Made by a program: the position numbers and the translations under genes
The notes under the pieces: model-generated
The model's database searches: none
Told to the model about the DNA's origin: nothing
What the model saw: only the letters and a program-made list of their open reading frames with translations
Origin: Aurantimonas coralicida_A
GTDB lineage: Bacteria; Pseudomonadota; Alphaproteobacteria; Rhizobiales; Rhizobiaceae
DNA: 64,000 nt
Direction of reading: 5' to 3'
Assembly (NCBI RefSeq): GCF_036016755.1
Contig: NZ_JAYXIH010000016.1
Span: 1-64,000, forward strand
Shown: positions 25,242 through 34,742 of the stretch, piece after piece
Numbering within the stretch: position 1 is the stretch's first letter
Layout of the letters: each line of letters starts with the position of its first letter

Positions 25242-25637
25242 ATGACGATGGTGGCTGATTTGAGCGAAGACGCATTTCCGACCCGCGGCGGTGGTTTGGC
25301 CGCCAAGGCTCAGGCCGGCCGGGGGGATAAGGACGATACTGAGCGCGGAACGTCCGTCATCACGCGGACAAAGCCGAAAACCAAGAAGCCGAGCCTTTAC
25401 AGGGTGCTGCTTCTGAACGACGATTACACTCCGATGGAGTTTGTCATTCACGTTCTGGAGCGGTTCTTTCAGAAGGATCGCGAGGCAGCCACCAGGGTCA
25501 TGCTGCATGTGCACAACCACGGTGTTGGCGAATGTGGGGTCTTTACCTACGAGGTAGCGGAGACGAAGGTCACGCAGGTCATGGATTTCGCCCGCCAACA
25601 TCAACATCCGCTGCAATGCGTGATGGAAAAGAACTGA
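25242..25637 (+). CDS. clpS: ATP-dependent Clp protease adaptor ClpS
   Basis: The 131-residue protein has a poorly conserved N-terminal arm (to about residue 48) and the ClpS core. The core includes YRVLLLNDDYTPMEFVIHVLERFF, whose NDD segment and following residues form the N-degron pocket, and HVHNHGVGECGVFTYEVAETK. ClpS delivers proteins with destabilising N-termini to ClpAP. Candidate ATGs at 25242 and 25248 are equally plausible. clpA follows after 8 nt, the usual order. Confidence 0.94.
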   Translation: MTMVADLSEDAFPTRGGGLAAKAQAGRGDKDDTERGTSVITRTKPKTKKPSLYRVLLLNDDYTPMEFVIHVLERFFQKDREAATRVMLHVHNHGVGECGVFTYEVAETKVTQVMDFARQHQHPLQCVMEKN

Positions 25638-25645
25638 GGTGAAGC

Positions 25646-28144
25646 TTGCCGACATTTTCGCAGAGCCTAGAGAAATCGCTGCATCAGGCACTGACACTTG
25701 CAAACGAGCGGCGACAGGAATTCGCGACCCTGGAACACCTGCTGCTGGCGCTCCTGGAAGACAAGGATGCGGCTGCGGTGATGCAGGGCTGCAGCGTCGA
25801 CCTTGATGTCCTGCGTAGGAATCTGACGACTTACATCGACACCGAACTCGCCAATCTCGTGACCGGACATGACGAGGACTCCAAGCCCACCGCCGGGTTC
25901 CATCGGGTGATCCAGCGGGCGGTCATCCATGTGCAGTCCTCGGGTCGCGAAGAAGTGACCGGGGCGAACGTGCTCGTCGCCATTTTCGCCGAGCGCGAGA
26001 GCCATGCCGCCTATTTCCTGCAGGAGCAGGAAATGACCCGCTACGACGCGGTCAATTTCATCTCGCATGGGATTTCCAAGCGCCCCGGGGTCACCGAGAG
26101 CCGGCCCATCCGCGGCGTGGAAGAGGACCAGTCGACCGTCGGCCAGGACGAGGAAGGCAAGCGCAAGACGCCGCAGGATGCGCTGACGGCCTATTGTTCG
26201 AACCTCAACGAGAAGGCGCGCAAGGGCAAGATCGACCCGCTGATTGGCCGCGCCGAGGAAATCAACCGCACGATCCAGGTGCTGTGTCGGCGCTCCAAGA
26301 ATAATCCGCTGTATGTCGGCGATCCGGGCGTCGGCAAGACGGCGATCGCCGAGGGGTTGGCGAAGCGAGTGGTCGAAGGCGACGTGCCGGACGTGCTCGC
26401 CGATGCGACGATCTTTTCCCTCGACATGGGAACGCTGCTGGCCGGAACCCGCTATCGGGGCGATTTCGAGGAACGTCTGAAACAGGTGGTCAAGGAACTC
26501 GAGGAGTATCCGGGCGCGATCCTGTTCATCGACGAGATTCACACGGTCATCGGCGCCGGCGCGACGTCGGGCGGCGCGATGGACGCGTCGAACCTCTTGA
26601 AACCGGCGCTGTCTTCGGGCGCGATCCGCTGCATCGGCTCGACGACCTATAAGGAGTACCGCCAGTTCTTCGAAAAGGACCGGGCGCTGGTCCGCCGCTT
26701 CCAGAAGATCGACGTCAAGGAGCCTTCGATCGATGACACGGTGTCGATTCTCAAGGGATTGAAGCCCTATTTCGAGGACTTCCACCGGGTGAAGTTCACC
26801 AATGACGCGATCAAGTCGGCGGTGGAATTGTCAGCCCGCTATATCAACGACCGCAAGCTGCCGGACAAGGCGATCGACGTGATCGACGAAACCGGGGCTT
26901 CGCAGATGCTGTTGCCCGAATCCCGGCGCAAGAAGCAGATCGGGGTGAAGGAGATAGAGGCGACCGTCGCGACCATGGCGCGCATCCCGCCGAAGGCCGT
27001 CTCCAAGGACGACGAGGTCGTTCTGGCTCATCTCGATGCGCAGCTGAAACGGGTGGTCTACGGCCAGGACGCGGCGATCGACGGTTTGGCCTCGGCGATC
27101 AAGCTGGCCCGGGCCGGACTGCGCGAGCCGGACAAGCCGATCGGCTCCTATTTGTTCTCGGGTCCGACCGGCGTCGGCAAGACCGAGGTCGCTCGCCAAC
27201 TGGCGTCGGCGCTTGGTGTGGAACTGCTGCGCTTCGACATGTCGGAATACATGGAACGCCACACGGTCTCGCGGCTGATCGGCGCACCTCCGGGATATGT
27301 CGGATTTGACCAGGGCGGGCTGCTCACCGATGGCGTCGACCAGCATCCCCATTGCGTGCTGCTTCTGGATGAAATCGAGAAGGCCCATCCGGACCTCTTC
27401 AACATCCTTCTGCAGGTGATGGACCACGGCAAGCTGACCGATCATAACGGCAAGCAGATCGATTTCCGCAATGTGATCCTGATCATGACGACCAATGCCG
27501 GGGCGTCGGAGATGGCCAAGGCCAACATCGGCTTTGGACATTCGAGGCGGACCGGAGCGGACGAGGAGGCAATCAATCGTTTGTTCACGCCCGAGTTCCG
27601 CAACCGGCTCGATGCCATTATACTGTTCGGCGCACTGCCGACCCCGGTGATTCATCAGGTGGTCGAGAAGTTCGTCATGCAGCTCGAGGCTCAGCTCTCC
27701 GAGCGCGGTGTGACCTTCGAACTGGCGCCGGAAGCCGTCGCTTGGTTGGCCAACAAGGGCTATGACGAGAATATGGGCGCGCGACCGCTCAGCCGGGTTA
27801 TCCAGGAGCACATCAAGAAGCCGCTGGCGGATGAGGTGTTGTTCGGCAAGCTCAAGCATGGTGGCACGGTCAAGGTCACCGTCGTCGAGGCGGAGGACGG
27901 TGAAAAGCAGCTGAAGCTGGAGGCGATCGCCGACGTGGTTCCGCCCAAACCGAAGCGTTCGTCCAAGGCGAAGAAGCGGGTGAAGGTCGCGGCCGACGGA
28001 CCGGACTTCGACGACGCTCCGTCCGAGGATGACGACGATGCGGCCGGCGGGGGCGACGCCGAAGGCGAGCTTGCAACGGTGGTGGCGTCGCGCCCCGGCA
28101 AACGCCCAGGCACCGTGCCGAAGGTCCCACGCAAATCCTCCTGA
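25646..28144 (+). CDS. clpA: ATP-dependent Clp protease ATP-binding subunit ClpA, TTG start
   Basis: The start is TTG 25646 (MPTFSQSLEKSLHQAL), with GAGGTGAAG upstream; no ATG is nearby. The 832-residue protein has the N-domain (1-140), the first AAA+ module with Walker A GDPGVGKTA, and the second with GPTGVGKTE and LLLDEIEKAHPD. The ClpP-contacting region is in the C-terminal module. It ends in an unusual Lys-rich then Asp/Glu-rich tail of about 80 residues (KPKRSSKAKKRVK, DFDDAPSEDDDDAAGGG). It unfolds substrates for ClpP. Confidence 0.96.
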   Translation: MPTFSQSLEKSLHQALTLANERRQEFATLEHLLLALLEDKDAAAVMQGCSVDLDVLRRNLTTYIDTELANLVTGHDEDSKPTAGFHRVIQRAVIHVQSSGREEVTGANVLVAIFAERESHAAYFLQEQEMTRYDAVNFISHGISKRPGVTESRPIRGVEEDQSTVGQDEEGKRKTPQDALTAYCSNLNEKARKGKIDPLIGRAEEINRTIQVLCRRSKNNPLYVGDPGVGKTAIAEGLAKRVVEGDVPDVLADATIFSLDMGTLLAGTRYRGDFEERLKQVVKELEEYPGAILFIDEIHTVIGAGATSGGAMDASNLLKPALSSGAIRCIGSTTYKEYRQFFEKDRALVRRFQKIDVKEPSIDDTVSILKGLKPYFEDFHRVKFTNDAIKSAVELSARYINDRKLPDKAIDVIDETGASQMLLPESRRKKQIGVKEIEATVATMARIPPKAVSKDDEVVLAHLDAQLKRVVYGQDAAIDGLASAIKLARAGLREPDKPIGSYLFSGPTGVGKTEVARQLASALGVELLRFDMSEYMERHTVSRLIGAPPGYVGFDQGGLLTDGVDQHPHCVLLLDEIEKAHPDLFNILLQVMDHGKLTDHNGKQIDFRNVILIMTTNAGASEMAKANIGFGHSRRTGADEEAINRLFTPEFRNRLDAIILFGALPTPVIHQVVEKFVMQLEAQLSERGVTFELAPEAVAWLANKGYDENMGARPLSRVIQEHIKKPLADEVLFGKLKHGGTVKVTVVEAEDGEKQLKLEAIADVVPPKPKRSSKAKKRVKVAADGPDFDDAPSEDDDDAAGGGDAEGELATVVASRPGKRPGTVPKVPRKSS

Positions 28145-28155
28145 TCCGCAGATCC

Positions 28156-28187
28156 AAAAGGGGTCGCTCCATCGGCGATCCCTTTTT
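28156..28187 (+). terminator. Rho-independent terminator after clpA
   Basis: AAAAGGGGTCGC (28156-28167) pairs with GCGATCCCTTTTT (28175-28187) around TCCATCG, leaving one G-T wobble and ending in five T. Confidence 0.8.
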
Positions 28188-28215
28188 CGTGCACATCCTT
28201 CCAGAGACCTGAACG

Positions 28216-28953
28216 ATGCATGGTGAGACAGCCGCACGAGATCGCTCGTCCCTGTTCTGGGCGCTCCGGGGCATCAGGGGAATCGCCAGCCCGCCGGCGC
28301 TGATCCTGACCACCGCCTTCGTCGGCTTCGCGGCACTCTGCCGCGATGCCGGCCTGACCTGGGTCGAAGCCTCGTTCATGACCGCCACGGTCTGGGCGTT
28401 GCCGGCGAAAATCGTTCTGGTCGGGGCCATCACCGCCGGTGCCTCGCTTCCGGCGACCGCTTTGGCGGTCGGACTGTCGTCGTTGCGGATGATGCCGATG
28501 GTCGTCGCGCTGATGCCGGTGATCAAAGGACCGAAGACCCGAACCGGGACGCTGCTCTTCCTGTCGCATTTCGTCGCGATCACCGGCTGGATCTTCGCAA
28601 TGGAGCGGATTGAGACCGTGCCGCGCGACAAACGCACCCTCTTCTTCGGCGCCTTCGCCGTAACCCTGACGACGATCAACACCGTCCTCGTCGCCCTTGT
28701 TTTTAATTTGATGGGCCAATTGCCGGCCCTGGCGACAGGCGCGCTGGCGTTTCTGACGCCGGTCTATTTCCTGACGTCGCTCTTCGGAACGGCTCGCGAA
28801 GCATCCGGCCGTATTGCGCTGTTCACGGGAATGGCGGCTCTGCCGCCGGCCCATTGGTTCATACCCGGCTTCGAACTCCTGGTCGCCGGAATTGCCGGCG
28901 GGACGGTCGCCTATATGGCCGGCCGGATCATCGAAGGGCGGCGGCTCGCGTGA
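28216..28953 (+). CDS. azlC: AzlC-type branched-chain amino acid exporter subunit
   Basis: The 245-residue protein has about six membrane spans and the AzlC core: GLTWVEASFMTATVWALPAKIVLVGAI, then GLSSLRMMPMVVALMPVIKGP. This resembles the large subunit of the LIV-E family (AzlC/YgaZ), which exports branched-chain amino acids with a small AzlD partner. Its stop codon overlaps the azlD start by one base. Confidence 0.88.
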   Translation: MHGETAARDRSSLFWALRGIRGIASPPALILTTAFVGFAALCRDAGLTWVEASFMTATVWALPAKIVLVGAITAGASLPATALAVGLSSLRMMPMVVALMPVIKGPKTRTGTLLFLSHFVAITGWIFAMERIETVPRDKRTLFFGAFAVTLTTINTVLVALVFNLMGQLPALATGALAFLTPVYFLTSLFGTAREASGRIALFTGMAALPPAHWFIPGFELLVAGIAGGTVAYMAGRIIEGRRLA

Positions 28954-29309
28954 TGGGCGATTTGAGCTTCACCGCGATTGCGGAGCCCTGGTGGCCCTTC
29001 GTCTTCATCCTTTTGGCGGGATGGCTGCCCACCGACATATGGCGTTATCTCGGCGTCCTGTCGGCCGGCCGCATCGACGAGCACTCGCCCTTCGCGGCCT
29101 TTGCACGGACGATCGCGACATCGCTGGTGGCGGCCGTAATCGCGCAGCTGGTACTGTTTCCCACCGGTTCGCTCGCCGCGATCGCCCCGCTCATCCGGGT
29201 CGGAGCTCTTGCGGCGGGCTTCGCGGCTTACCTGCTGTTGGGCCGGCGGGTGCTGGTCGCCATTCTCATCGCCGAGGCGATTCTCATCGGCGGCGCCGTC
29301 CTGACCTGA
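28953..29309 (+). CDS. azlD: AzlD-type small subunit of branched-chain amino acid exporter
   Basis: The 118-residue protein has four hydrophobic helices and the AzlD signature near the second turn (LPTDIWRYLGV). ATG 28953 shares its A with the azlC stop codon, so the two are translationally coupled, as is usual for this pair. Confidence 0.87.
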   Translation: MGDLSFTAIAEPWWPFVFILLAGWLPTDIWRYLGVLSAGRIDEHSPFAAFARTIATSLVAAVIAQLVLFPTGSLAAIAPLIRVGALAAGFAAYLLLGRRVLVAILIAEAILIGGAVLT

Positions 29310-29338
29310 GCACAATCTGCGGGCCAGGTTGCGGACAA

Positions 29339-29761
29339 TCAGCCGAGGGCGGCGCGAATGCGGTCGGCCTGCTCGGAGAGGACAGCCTGGTCGAGCATGC
29401 CGCCGGCATGACGTTTCAACGGCACCCCGTCATAGATCGGCACCACATGGAAGTGCAGGTGAAAGACGGTCTGCCCCGCCGGCGTCTCGTTGAACTGCGC
29501 GATCCGCACGCCATCGGCCTCGAAGGCTTTCTTCACCGCGCGGGCGAGCTTCGCCACCACCGGCATGACCTTCGCCAAGGTCTCGTCCGTGGCATCGAGG
29601 AGATTGCGTGAGGGTGTCTTCGGAATGACCAGGCAATGCCCCTTCGACTCCGGCATCACATCCATGATCGCGATAGCCGCCGCATTCTCGTAGAGCGTCT
29701 GGCTCGGGAGTTCGCCGCGAAGGATTTTCGCGAAGATGTTGCCGTCGTCATAGGTGTCCAT
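29339..29761 (-). CDS. HIT family hydrolase (histidine triad)
   Basis: The 140-residue protein starts at ATG 29761 behind GGGAAGGA. It has the family opener NIFAKILRGELPSQTLYE and the triad loop HLHFHVVP (H-x-H-x-H) near residue 100. Enzymes of this branch hydrolyse AMP or ADP conjugates such as aminoacyl-AMP or AMP-lysine. It is the distal gene of a minus-strand series. Confidence 0.92.
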   Translation of the reverse strand: MDTYDDGNIFAKILRGELPSQTLYENAAAIAIMDVMPESKGHCLVIPKTPSRNLLDATDETLAKVMPVVAKLARAVKKAFEADGVRIAQFNETPAGQTVFHLHFHVVPIYDGVPLKRHAGGMLDQAVLSEQADRIRAALG

Positions 29762-29857
29762 GAAAATCCTTCCCCTCGGTGCTCCCCCGACGCGCGGGGA
29801 TTGCTTCAACAGATGCGGCACCGCGCGGCTTTTGTCGACTGTGCCGCTCGCCGCGCA

Positions 29858-31084
29858 TCAGGACGCATCTTTCTTGTAAGGCGTATGGCCGCCCAGAATC
29901 TCGCCGACACGCGCGACCTCGGCGCGTTCATGATCGAGATAATCCTCGATCGCGCGGCGCAGGCCCGGATGGGCGATCCAATGGGCCGAATGCGTCGTCA
30001 CCGGCTCGTAGCCACGGGCCAGCTTGTGCTCCCCCTGGGCACCCGCCTCGACGACCGCCAGCCCATGTGCGATCGCATAGTCGATCGCCTGATGGTAGCA
30101 GACCTCGAAATGCAGATAGGGATGGTCTTCCACGCACCCCCAATTGCGGCCGTAGACCGTATCGGGGCCGAGGAAATTCAGTCCGCCGGCGATGTAGCGG
30201 CCGTTGCGCTTGGCCATCACCAGCAAGATCTGCGCGCCCATCCGCTCGCCGACGAGGCTGAAGAATTCCCGATTGAGATAGGGGCGACCCCACTTGCGGC
30301 TGCCGGTGTCCATGTAGAACTCGTAAAAGGCGTCCCATACGGCCTCGGTGAGGTCGCGCCCGGTCAGCCATTCGATCGAGATGTCGTTGACGAGCGCCTG
30401 TGCCCGCTCTTTGCGCAGGGCTTTGCGCTTGCGCGAGGCGAGGGTGCCGAGAAAGGCTTCGTAGCTGTCATAGCCCCGATTGTGAAAATGAAACTGCTGG
30501 TCGGTGCGGTGCAGCCAGTCCGCGTCTTCAAACGCAGCCCGATCGGCCGGCCGCAGGAAGGTCGCATGAACCGACGACACGCCGGTCCTGGCGGCGTAGC
30601 TCTTGGCTCCCTCGGCAAGCGCCATGCGGCGGGTTGCCGCGCCACCGTCGCCTCCGACCAGAAGACGTGGGCCGCTCGCCGGGGTGAAAGGCACCGCCAT
30701 CTGCAGCTTTGGATAATAGCGACCGCCGGCCCGCTGGAACGCGTCGGCCCAGCCGTGATCGAAGACATACTCGCCTTGACTATGCGACTTCAGATAGGCG
30801 GGCGCGGCCGCGATGGGCTTCCCGCCTGGGCCTTCAAGAACCAGATGCTGGGGCAGCCATCCTGCCGGTTGGCTAACGCTGCCGCTGTCTTCCAGCGAAC
30901 TAAGAAAGGCGTGGGAAACGAACGGGTTGATGGTGGTTTTTTGTGTGTTGACGGAAGCCGAATCGACCGCAACTGCCGCCAACTCGTCCCATCGCTCGGC
31001 CGCGACCGCGCCGATCGTATCGACGATCCTGATCGTGAATATGTCGTCGCCCTCGACTGGAGCGCCCTGCGGCTTTTCCATCAT
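29858..31084 (-). CDS. FemAB-like GNAT-fold protein (DUF482, peptidogalycan biosynthesis/recognition)
   Basis: The 408-residue protein has no signal peptide. It shows the PF04339 features NPFVSHAFLSSLEDSGSV near residue 55, YVFDHGWADAFQRAGGRYYPKLQ near residue 105, and FYEFYMDTGSRKWGRPYLNREFF, followed by NFLGPDTVYGRNWGC. The fold is two linked GNAT-like domains as in FemAB peptidyltransferases. The role is unproven. It lies in a run with ridA, gdpD and hit. MM at the start leaves a 1-codon ambiguity. Confidence 0.85.
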   Translation of the reverse strand: MMEKPQGAPVEGDDIFTIRIVDTIGAVAAERWDELAAVAVDSASVNTQKTTINPFVSHAFLSSLEDSGSVSQPAGWLPQHLVLEGPGGKPIAAAPAYLKSHSQGEYVFDHGWADAFQRAGGRYYPKLQMAVPFTPASGPRLLVGGDGGAATRRMALAEGAKSYAARTGVSSVHATFLRPADRAAFEDADWLHRTDQQFHFHNRGYDSYEAFLGTLASRKRKALRKERAQALVNDISIEWLTGRDLTEAVWDAFYEFYMDTGSRKWGRPYLNREFFSLVGERMGAQILLVMAKRNGRYIAGGLNFLGPDTVYGRNWGCVEDHPYLHFEVCYHQAIDYAIAHGLAVVEAGAQGEHKLARGYEPVTTHSAHWIAHPGLRRAIEDYLDHERAEVARVGEILGGHTPYKKDAS

Positions 31085-31122
31085 GGCGGAGAGTTATGTC
31101 GCCGGTGGCGCGACGCAAGCCT

Positions 31123-31857
31123 TCAGGACTCAGGTGTAAAGCCCTCGAAGGTCATCTGGTCGCAATAATCGCGGCTGCGGCGAACGTCTTCAGCCGTGCG
31201 GACCGTCCAGGAGATCACCGGCGCGCAGTGCTCGCGCCGAACCCAATCGACGAAGGCGTTCGGCAGATGGTGGACGTTGTAGGAGCAGAAGTCGCAGCCG
31301 CCTGCATAGATCTGCCGATGCGCCGCCAGAACCTCGGGCCGGGTTCCCTCGGCCGTGAGGCCGATCGGGCGGTTTGGGCGCGCTTCGAGCATTTGGCCGA
31401 TGAGCCACGAATCGAACGACATCAGCGCGAGCTGGCCGGCATAGGCTTCGACGATCGGGCCAAGCCGATCAAAATAGCCTTCGTCGCGGGCCGGATCGAG
31501 CCCTTTCAACTCCATGACCACGGGAACGCGACCATCGACCATATCGAGAAACGCCGAGACTGTCGGAATGCCGACCCCGGTGGCGGCGAGGTCGAGTTCC
31601 TGGATCGCGGCGTCTCGGGTCGCGCGAAACGCGCCTTCGCGGCCGGTGAGCCGGTCGAGCGCGGCGTCGTGGAAAATATAAGGCGTGCCGTCAGCGGAGA
31701 GCTGGACATCGCATTCGATCGCCCAGCCCGACGCGATCGCCGCCTGTGCCGCCGGAATTGAATTCTCGGCGACGGCTTGATTGCCGTCATGCAATCCCCG
31801 GTGGGCGATCGGCCGCTCGACCAGCCAGCCGAGCGGACCGCTATAGCGGGCGATCAT
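31123..31857 (-). CDS. Glycerophosphodiester phosphodiesterase family protein
   Basis: The 244-residue protein starts at ATG 31857, one nt after the ridA stop codon. It is a GDPD TIM barrel with IAHRGLHDGNQAVAENS (catalytic His and metal Glu), ECDVQLSADGTPYIFHD (metal Asp and second catalytic His) and VVMELKGLD. There is no signal peptide, so it is cytoplasmic and would release glycerol-3-phosphate from glycerophosphodiesters. Confidence 0.9.
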   Translation of the reverse strand: MIARYSGPLGWLVERPIAHRGLHDGNQAVAENSIPAAQAAIASGWAIECDVQLSADGTPYIFHDAALDRLTGREGAFRATRDAAIQELDLAATGVGIPTVSAFLDMVDGRVPVVMELKGLDPARDEGYFDRLGPIVEAYAGQLALMSFDSWLIGQMLEARPNRPIGLTAEGTRPEVLAAHRQIYAGGCDFCSYNVHHLPNAFVDWVRREHCAPVISWTVRTAEDVRRSRDYCDQMTFEGFTPES

Positions 31858-31858
31858 G

Positions 31859-32326
31859 TCAATCGATCTCGAAAAGCGCTTCGATTTCGACCGCTGCGTC
31901 CAGGGGCAGCGCCGGGACACCAACCGCCGAGCGCGAATGGCGGCCCTTGTCGCCGAGGATCTCGACCAGGAAATCCGACGCGCCGTTGGCGACCTTGTGC
32001 TGTTCGGTGAAGCTGGCGTCGCTCGCCACGAACACGGTGAGTTTGAGGAGGCGGTTCACCCGGCGCCAGTCGCCGCCGAGCGCGGCATTGGCCTGCGCGA
32101 GAATGTTGATCGCGCACAGGCGCGCCGCCGCCTGACCCTCTTCCAGCGAGACGCCGGCGCCGAGCTTGCCGACGACGGCTAGCTTGCCATCCTCGATCGG
32201 AAGCTGGCCCGATGTCTGCAGCAGCCGGCCGTGTACGACGAAGGGAACGTAGTTTGCCGCGGGGGCCGCCGCCTCCGGCAGAGTCACACTCGCGGCGCGC
32301 AGACGGGTCTCGATCGAATCGGCCAT
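31859..32326 (-). CDS. RidA family protein (YjgF/UK114)
   Basis: This 155-residue protein resembles the longer RidA subfamily (YoaB-like). LLQTSGQLPIEDGKL, CAINILAQANAALGGDWRRVNRLLKLTVFVAS and a late GVPALPLDAAVEIEALFEI are conserved. The canonical active-site Arg of archetypal RidA (in the G-x-x-x-R-x-x position) is replaced by SRSAVGVPALP, so imine deaminase activity is possible but not certain. First gene of the minus-strand run. Confidence 0.87.
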   Translation of the reverse strand: MADSIETRLRAASVTLPEAAAPAANYVPFVVHGRLLQTSGQLPIEDGKLAVVGKLGAGVSLEEGQAAARLCAINILAQANAALGGDWRRVNRLLKLTVFVASDASFTEQHKVANGASDFLVEILGDKGRHSRSAVGVPALPLDAAVEIEALFEID

Positions 32327-32462
32327 GATATTGTCTTCCTTCGTCTTCAGGGATAGGAGCGCCGGATGGGTTTATCGCCCATCACGGCCCACGGAATAGG
32401 GTGCTACGAAATTCCGATCGATCGGTAGCCCATCCGTCGATCCAGCGAAAGATCGTCCCGTC

Positions 32463-33296
32463 ATGCGAGCGACAACCCTTCCGCTTTTGATCAGTATCGT
32501 TGGGGTGTTTTCCGCCGTTGCCTCGGCGCAGGAACTGGTGCCGCACCGGGCCTCCTACGACCTGTCGATGCGTGAGGGGGATAGCGACCTGGTCGACGCG
32601 CAGGGCCGGATCGCGATCGAGATGCGCCGGAAGACCTGCGACACATACGACCTCGACTATCGCTTCGTGGCGCGCTTCCAGCAGGAGCAGGAACTGATCG
32701 TCACCGATCAGCAGACGCGCTCCACCGAAAGCGCCGACGGCGAGCGTTTCGACTTCGAGACCAAGACCTTCATCGACGCCAGTCCGGAAAATGCGGTGAT
32801 TGGCACCGCGTCGACGCGAGGCGACGTGACGCGGGTCGCCCTGACAGCCCCCAAGGTCCGGACCGTCGAGGTACCAAAATCCCTGTTTCCGATGCAGCAT
32901 ACGATTGCGCTGATCGGGCAGGCGAAGGCCGGCGCGCGGATCGTCGAGACACGGCTCTATGATGGCGACGAGGAGGTCGAGAAGCTTTTGACGAGTACCG
33001 CGGTGATCGCGCCGGCTTCGGAGTCTGGCACGGGGCGCGACGGGAAGGTGGCCGAGGTGACGCCAAGCGACGGGCGCGCGTCTCTATCTGACCAGCTTAC
33101 CGGTCTCGCCGCCTGGCGTATCAGCGAATCCTTTTACAATTCCGACAGCGACCCGGACGGTCTGCCGATTTTCGAAACGGCCTATACGCTCTACGAGAAC
33201 GGCGTCTCCGATGATTTGGTGCTGACCTTCGACGGCTATACCTTGGCCGGCGGCCTCGCGAGCCTCGACCTTTTTGAAATACCTGACTGCCCCTGA
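32463..33296 (+). CDS. eipB: Periplasmic cell-envelope integrity protein EipB (DUF1849)
   Basis: The 277-residue protein has a signal peptide (residues 1-22, ASA cleavage). HRASYDLSMREG opens the mature beta-spiral, and KSLFPMQHTIALI and AWRISESFYNSD are typical. Two cysteines remain, Cys59 and Cys276, matching the N- and C-terminal pair that forms a conserved disulfide in Brucella EipB. The family is alphaproteobacterial and supports envelope stress resistance. A large hairpin follows. Confidence 0.88.
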   Translation: MRATTLPLLISIVGVFSAVASAQELVPHRASYDLSMREGDSDLVDAQGRIAIEMRRKTCDTYDLDYRFVARFQQEQELIVTDQQTRSTESADGERFDFETKTFIDASPENAVIGTASTRGDVTRVALTAPKVRTVEVPKSLFPMQHTIALIGQAKAGARIVETRLYDGDEEVEKLLTSTAVIAPASESGTGRDGKVAEVTPSDGRASLSDQLTGLAAWRISESFYNSDSDPDGLPIFETAYTLYENGVSDDLVLTFDGYTLAGGLASLDLFEIPDCP

Positions 33297-33327
33297 ACCG
33301 ACGGGGCGTAGCAACGCCGTGCCGTTA

Positions 33328-33359
33328 GAGGCAAGCCAAACGCGCGCTTGGCTTGCCTC
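33328..33359 (+). terminator. Perfect 12-bp hairpin between eipB and rpsB
   Basis: GAGGCAAGCCAA (33328-33339) and TTGGCTTGCCTC (33348-33359) are exact reverse complements around ACGCGCGC. A T-run is lacking. It probably ends eipB transcription. Since it lies 148 nt before rpsB on the same strand, a role as an attenuator in the ribosomal leader cannot be excluded. Confidence 0.6.
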
Positions 33360-33506
33360 GTCGCGGCTTTTGGTGTATCGGCGCGTCCATTCCACACACG
33401 GAAGTCGGGTTTCGACGGTCGAGTTCTGCTCGAACGACGCAATCCACCGGTGGCGGCATCCGGCCGCTTCTTTCCGTGGAGGCTCAACCGGTAAAGGAAA
33501 CATACC

Positions 33507-34403
33507 ATGGCATTGCCAGACTATTCCATGCGCCAGCTTCTCGAAGCGGGCGTCCATTTCGGCCACCAGACTCACCGCTGGAACCCGAAGATGGCGCCCT
33601 ATATCTTCGGCGCGCGCAACAATATCCACATTCTCGATCTCGCGCAGACGGTGCCGCTTCTGCACCGCGCTCTGCAGGCGGTCTCTGACACGGTCGCCCG
33701 TGGCGGCCGCGTGCTCTTCGTCGGCACCAAGCGCCAGGCGTCGGACATCATCGCGGACGCGGCGCAGCGTTCGGCCCAGTACTACGTCAACGCCCGCTGG
33801 CTCGGCGGCATGCTGACCAACTGGAACACCATCTCCAAGTCGATCCAGCGCCTGCGCAAGCTCGACGAGATGCTCTCTGGCGAGGCCCAGGGCTTCACCA
33901 AGAAGGAGCGTCTGACGCTGCAGCGCGAGCGCGACAAGCTCGACCGAGCGCTCGGCGGTATCCGTGACATGGGTGGCGTCCCGGACATGATCTTCATTAT
34001 CGACACCAACAAGGAGTCGATCGCGATCGAGGAGGCCAAGCGGCTGCATATCCCGATCGTCGCGGTAGTGGATTCGAACTGCAATCCAGCATCGATCGAT
34101 TACCCGATCCCGGGCAATGACGACGCCGCTCGCGCGATCACTCTCTACTGCGACCTCATCGCCCGGTCGGCGGTGGACGGCATTGCCCGCCAGCAGGGCG
34201 ATTCCGGCGTCGACATCGGTGCGCTCGAAGAAGCACCTGTCGAGGAGGTGATCGAGGAAGAGACGGTTGCTGCTTCGGCAAGCGAAGAAGCTGCCCCGGC
34301 AAGCGAAGAAGCGGCTCCGGCTGCAGCCGCCACCGAAGAGCCGGTCGCTGCTGAGCAGGCTGAGGCCGCCGGCGACGAGAAGACCGAGGCGGCTAGCGCC
34401 TGA
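33507..34403 (+). CDS. rpsB: 30S ribosomal protein S2
   Basis: The first 240 residues are standard S2: MRQLLEAGVHFGHQTHRWNPKMAPYIFGARNNIHI, NARWLGGMLTNWNTI, and VDSNCNPASIDYPIPGNDDA. Residues about 243-298 form an Ala/Glu-rich extension with repeats of the SEEAAPA type, common in Rhizobiales S2. Start ATG 33507 follows AAAGGAAA. tsf lies 339 nt downstream in the usual order. Confidence 0.98.
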   Translation: MALPDYSMRQLLEAGVHFGHQTHRWNPKMAPYIFGARNNIHILDLAQTVPLLHRALQAVSDTVARGGRVLFVGTKRQASDIIADAAQRSAQYYVNARWLGGMLTNWNTISKSIQRLRKLDEMLSGEAQGFTKKERLTLQRERDKLDRALGGIRDMGGVPDMIFIIDTNKESIAIEEAKRLHIPIVAVVDSNCNPASIDYPIPGNDDAARAITLYCDLIARSAVDGIARQQGDSGVDIGALEEAPVEEVIEEETVAASASEEAAPASEEAAPAAAATEEPVAAEQAEAAGDEKTEAASA

Positions 34404-34742
34404 GCAAATGTCGAAGAGCAAGGGTTCCGGCGTGGTTGACGCCGGGACACTGCCTCGAGCGTTGCATGAGCAAACGGATGCATGGTCCTGTTTGAAAGTC
34501 TCGATCGATTTTCAGGAGGCATGCCGAGATCACACCGAATTCGGACCGCACGGGTTCAACGCCGGCACCGTGATCGCATCGAATGAGTGAGCGGAGGCGG
34601 CGGAGAACCAGCTCCCGTTTTTCTTTGCCCGGCTCTCGCGGCCGCGACTCGACCCACCAAGGTGCCGTAACCGAGGCGCCACATGTCCGGCGCACCCGTT
34701 CCCATCGAGCCGGTGCGCCCAATTATTTCTGAAGAGGCAAAC
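34404..34742. other. 339-bp rpsB-tsf spacer
   Basis: No gene-like frame is convincing here. A small hairpin, CCGGCG (34427-34432) with CGCCGG (34440-34445), lies just after rpsB and may partly terminate or process the rpsB transcript. The rest shows lower coding character. A strong GAAGAGG ribosome site immediately precedes tsf. Confidence 0.5.

Noticed and set aside
29636..31168. Plus-strand open frame of 510 codons opposite the HIT and FemAB-like genes
   Set aside because: The composition is Arg/Ala-rich without a domain; both minus-strand genes carry clear motifs.
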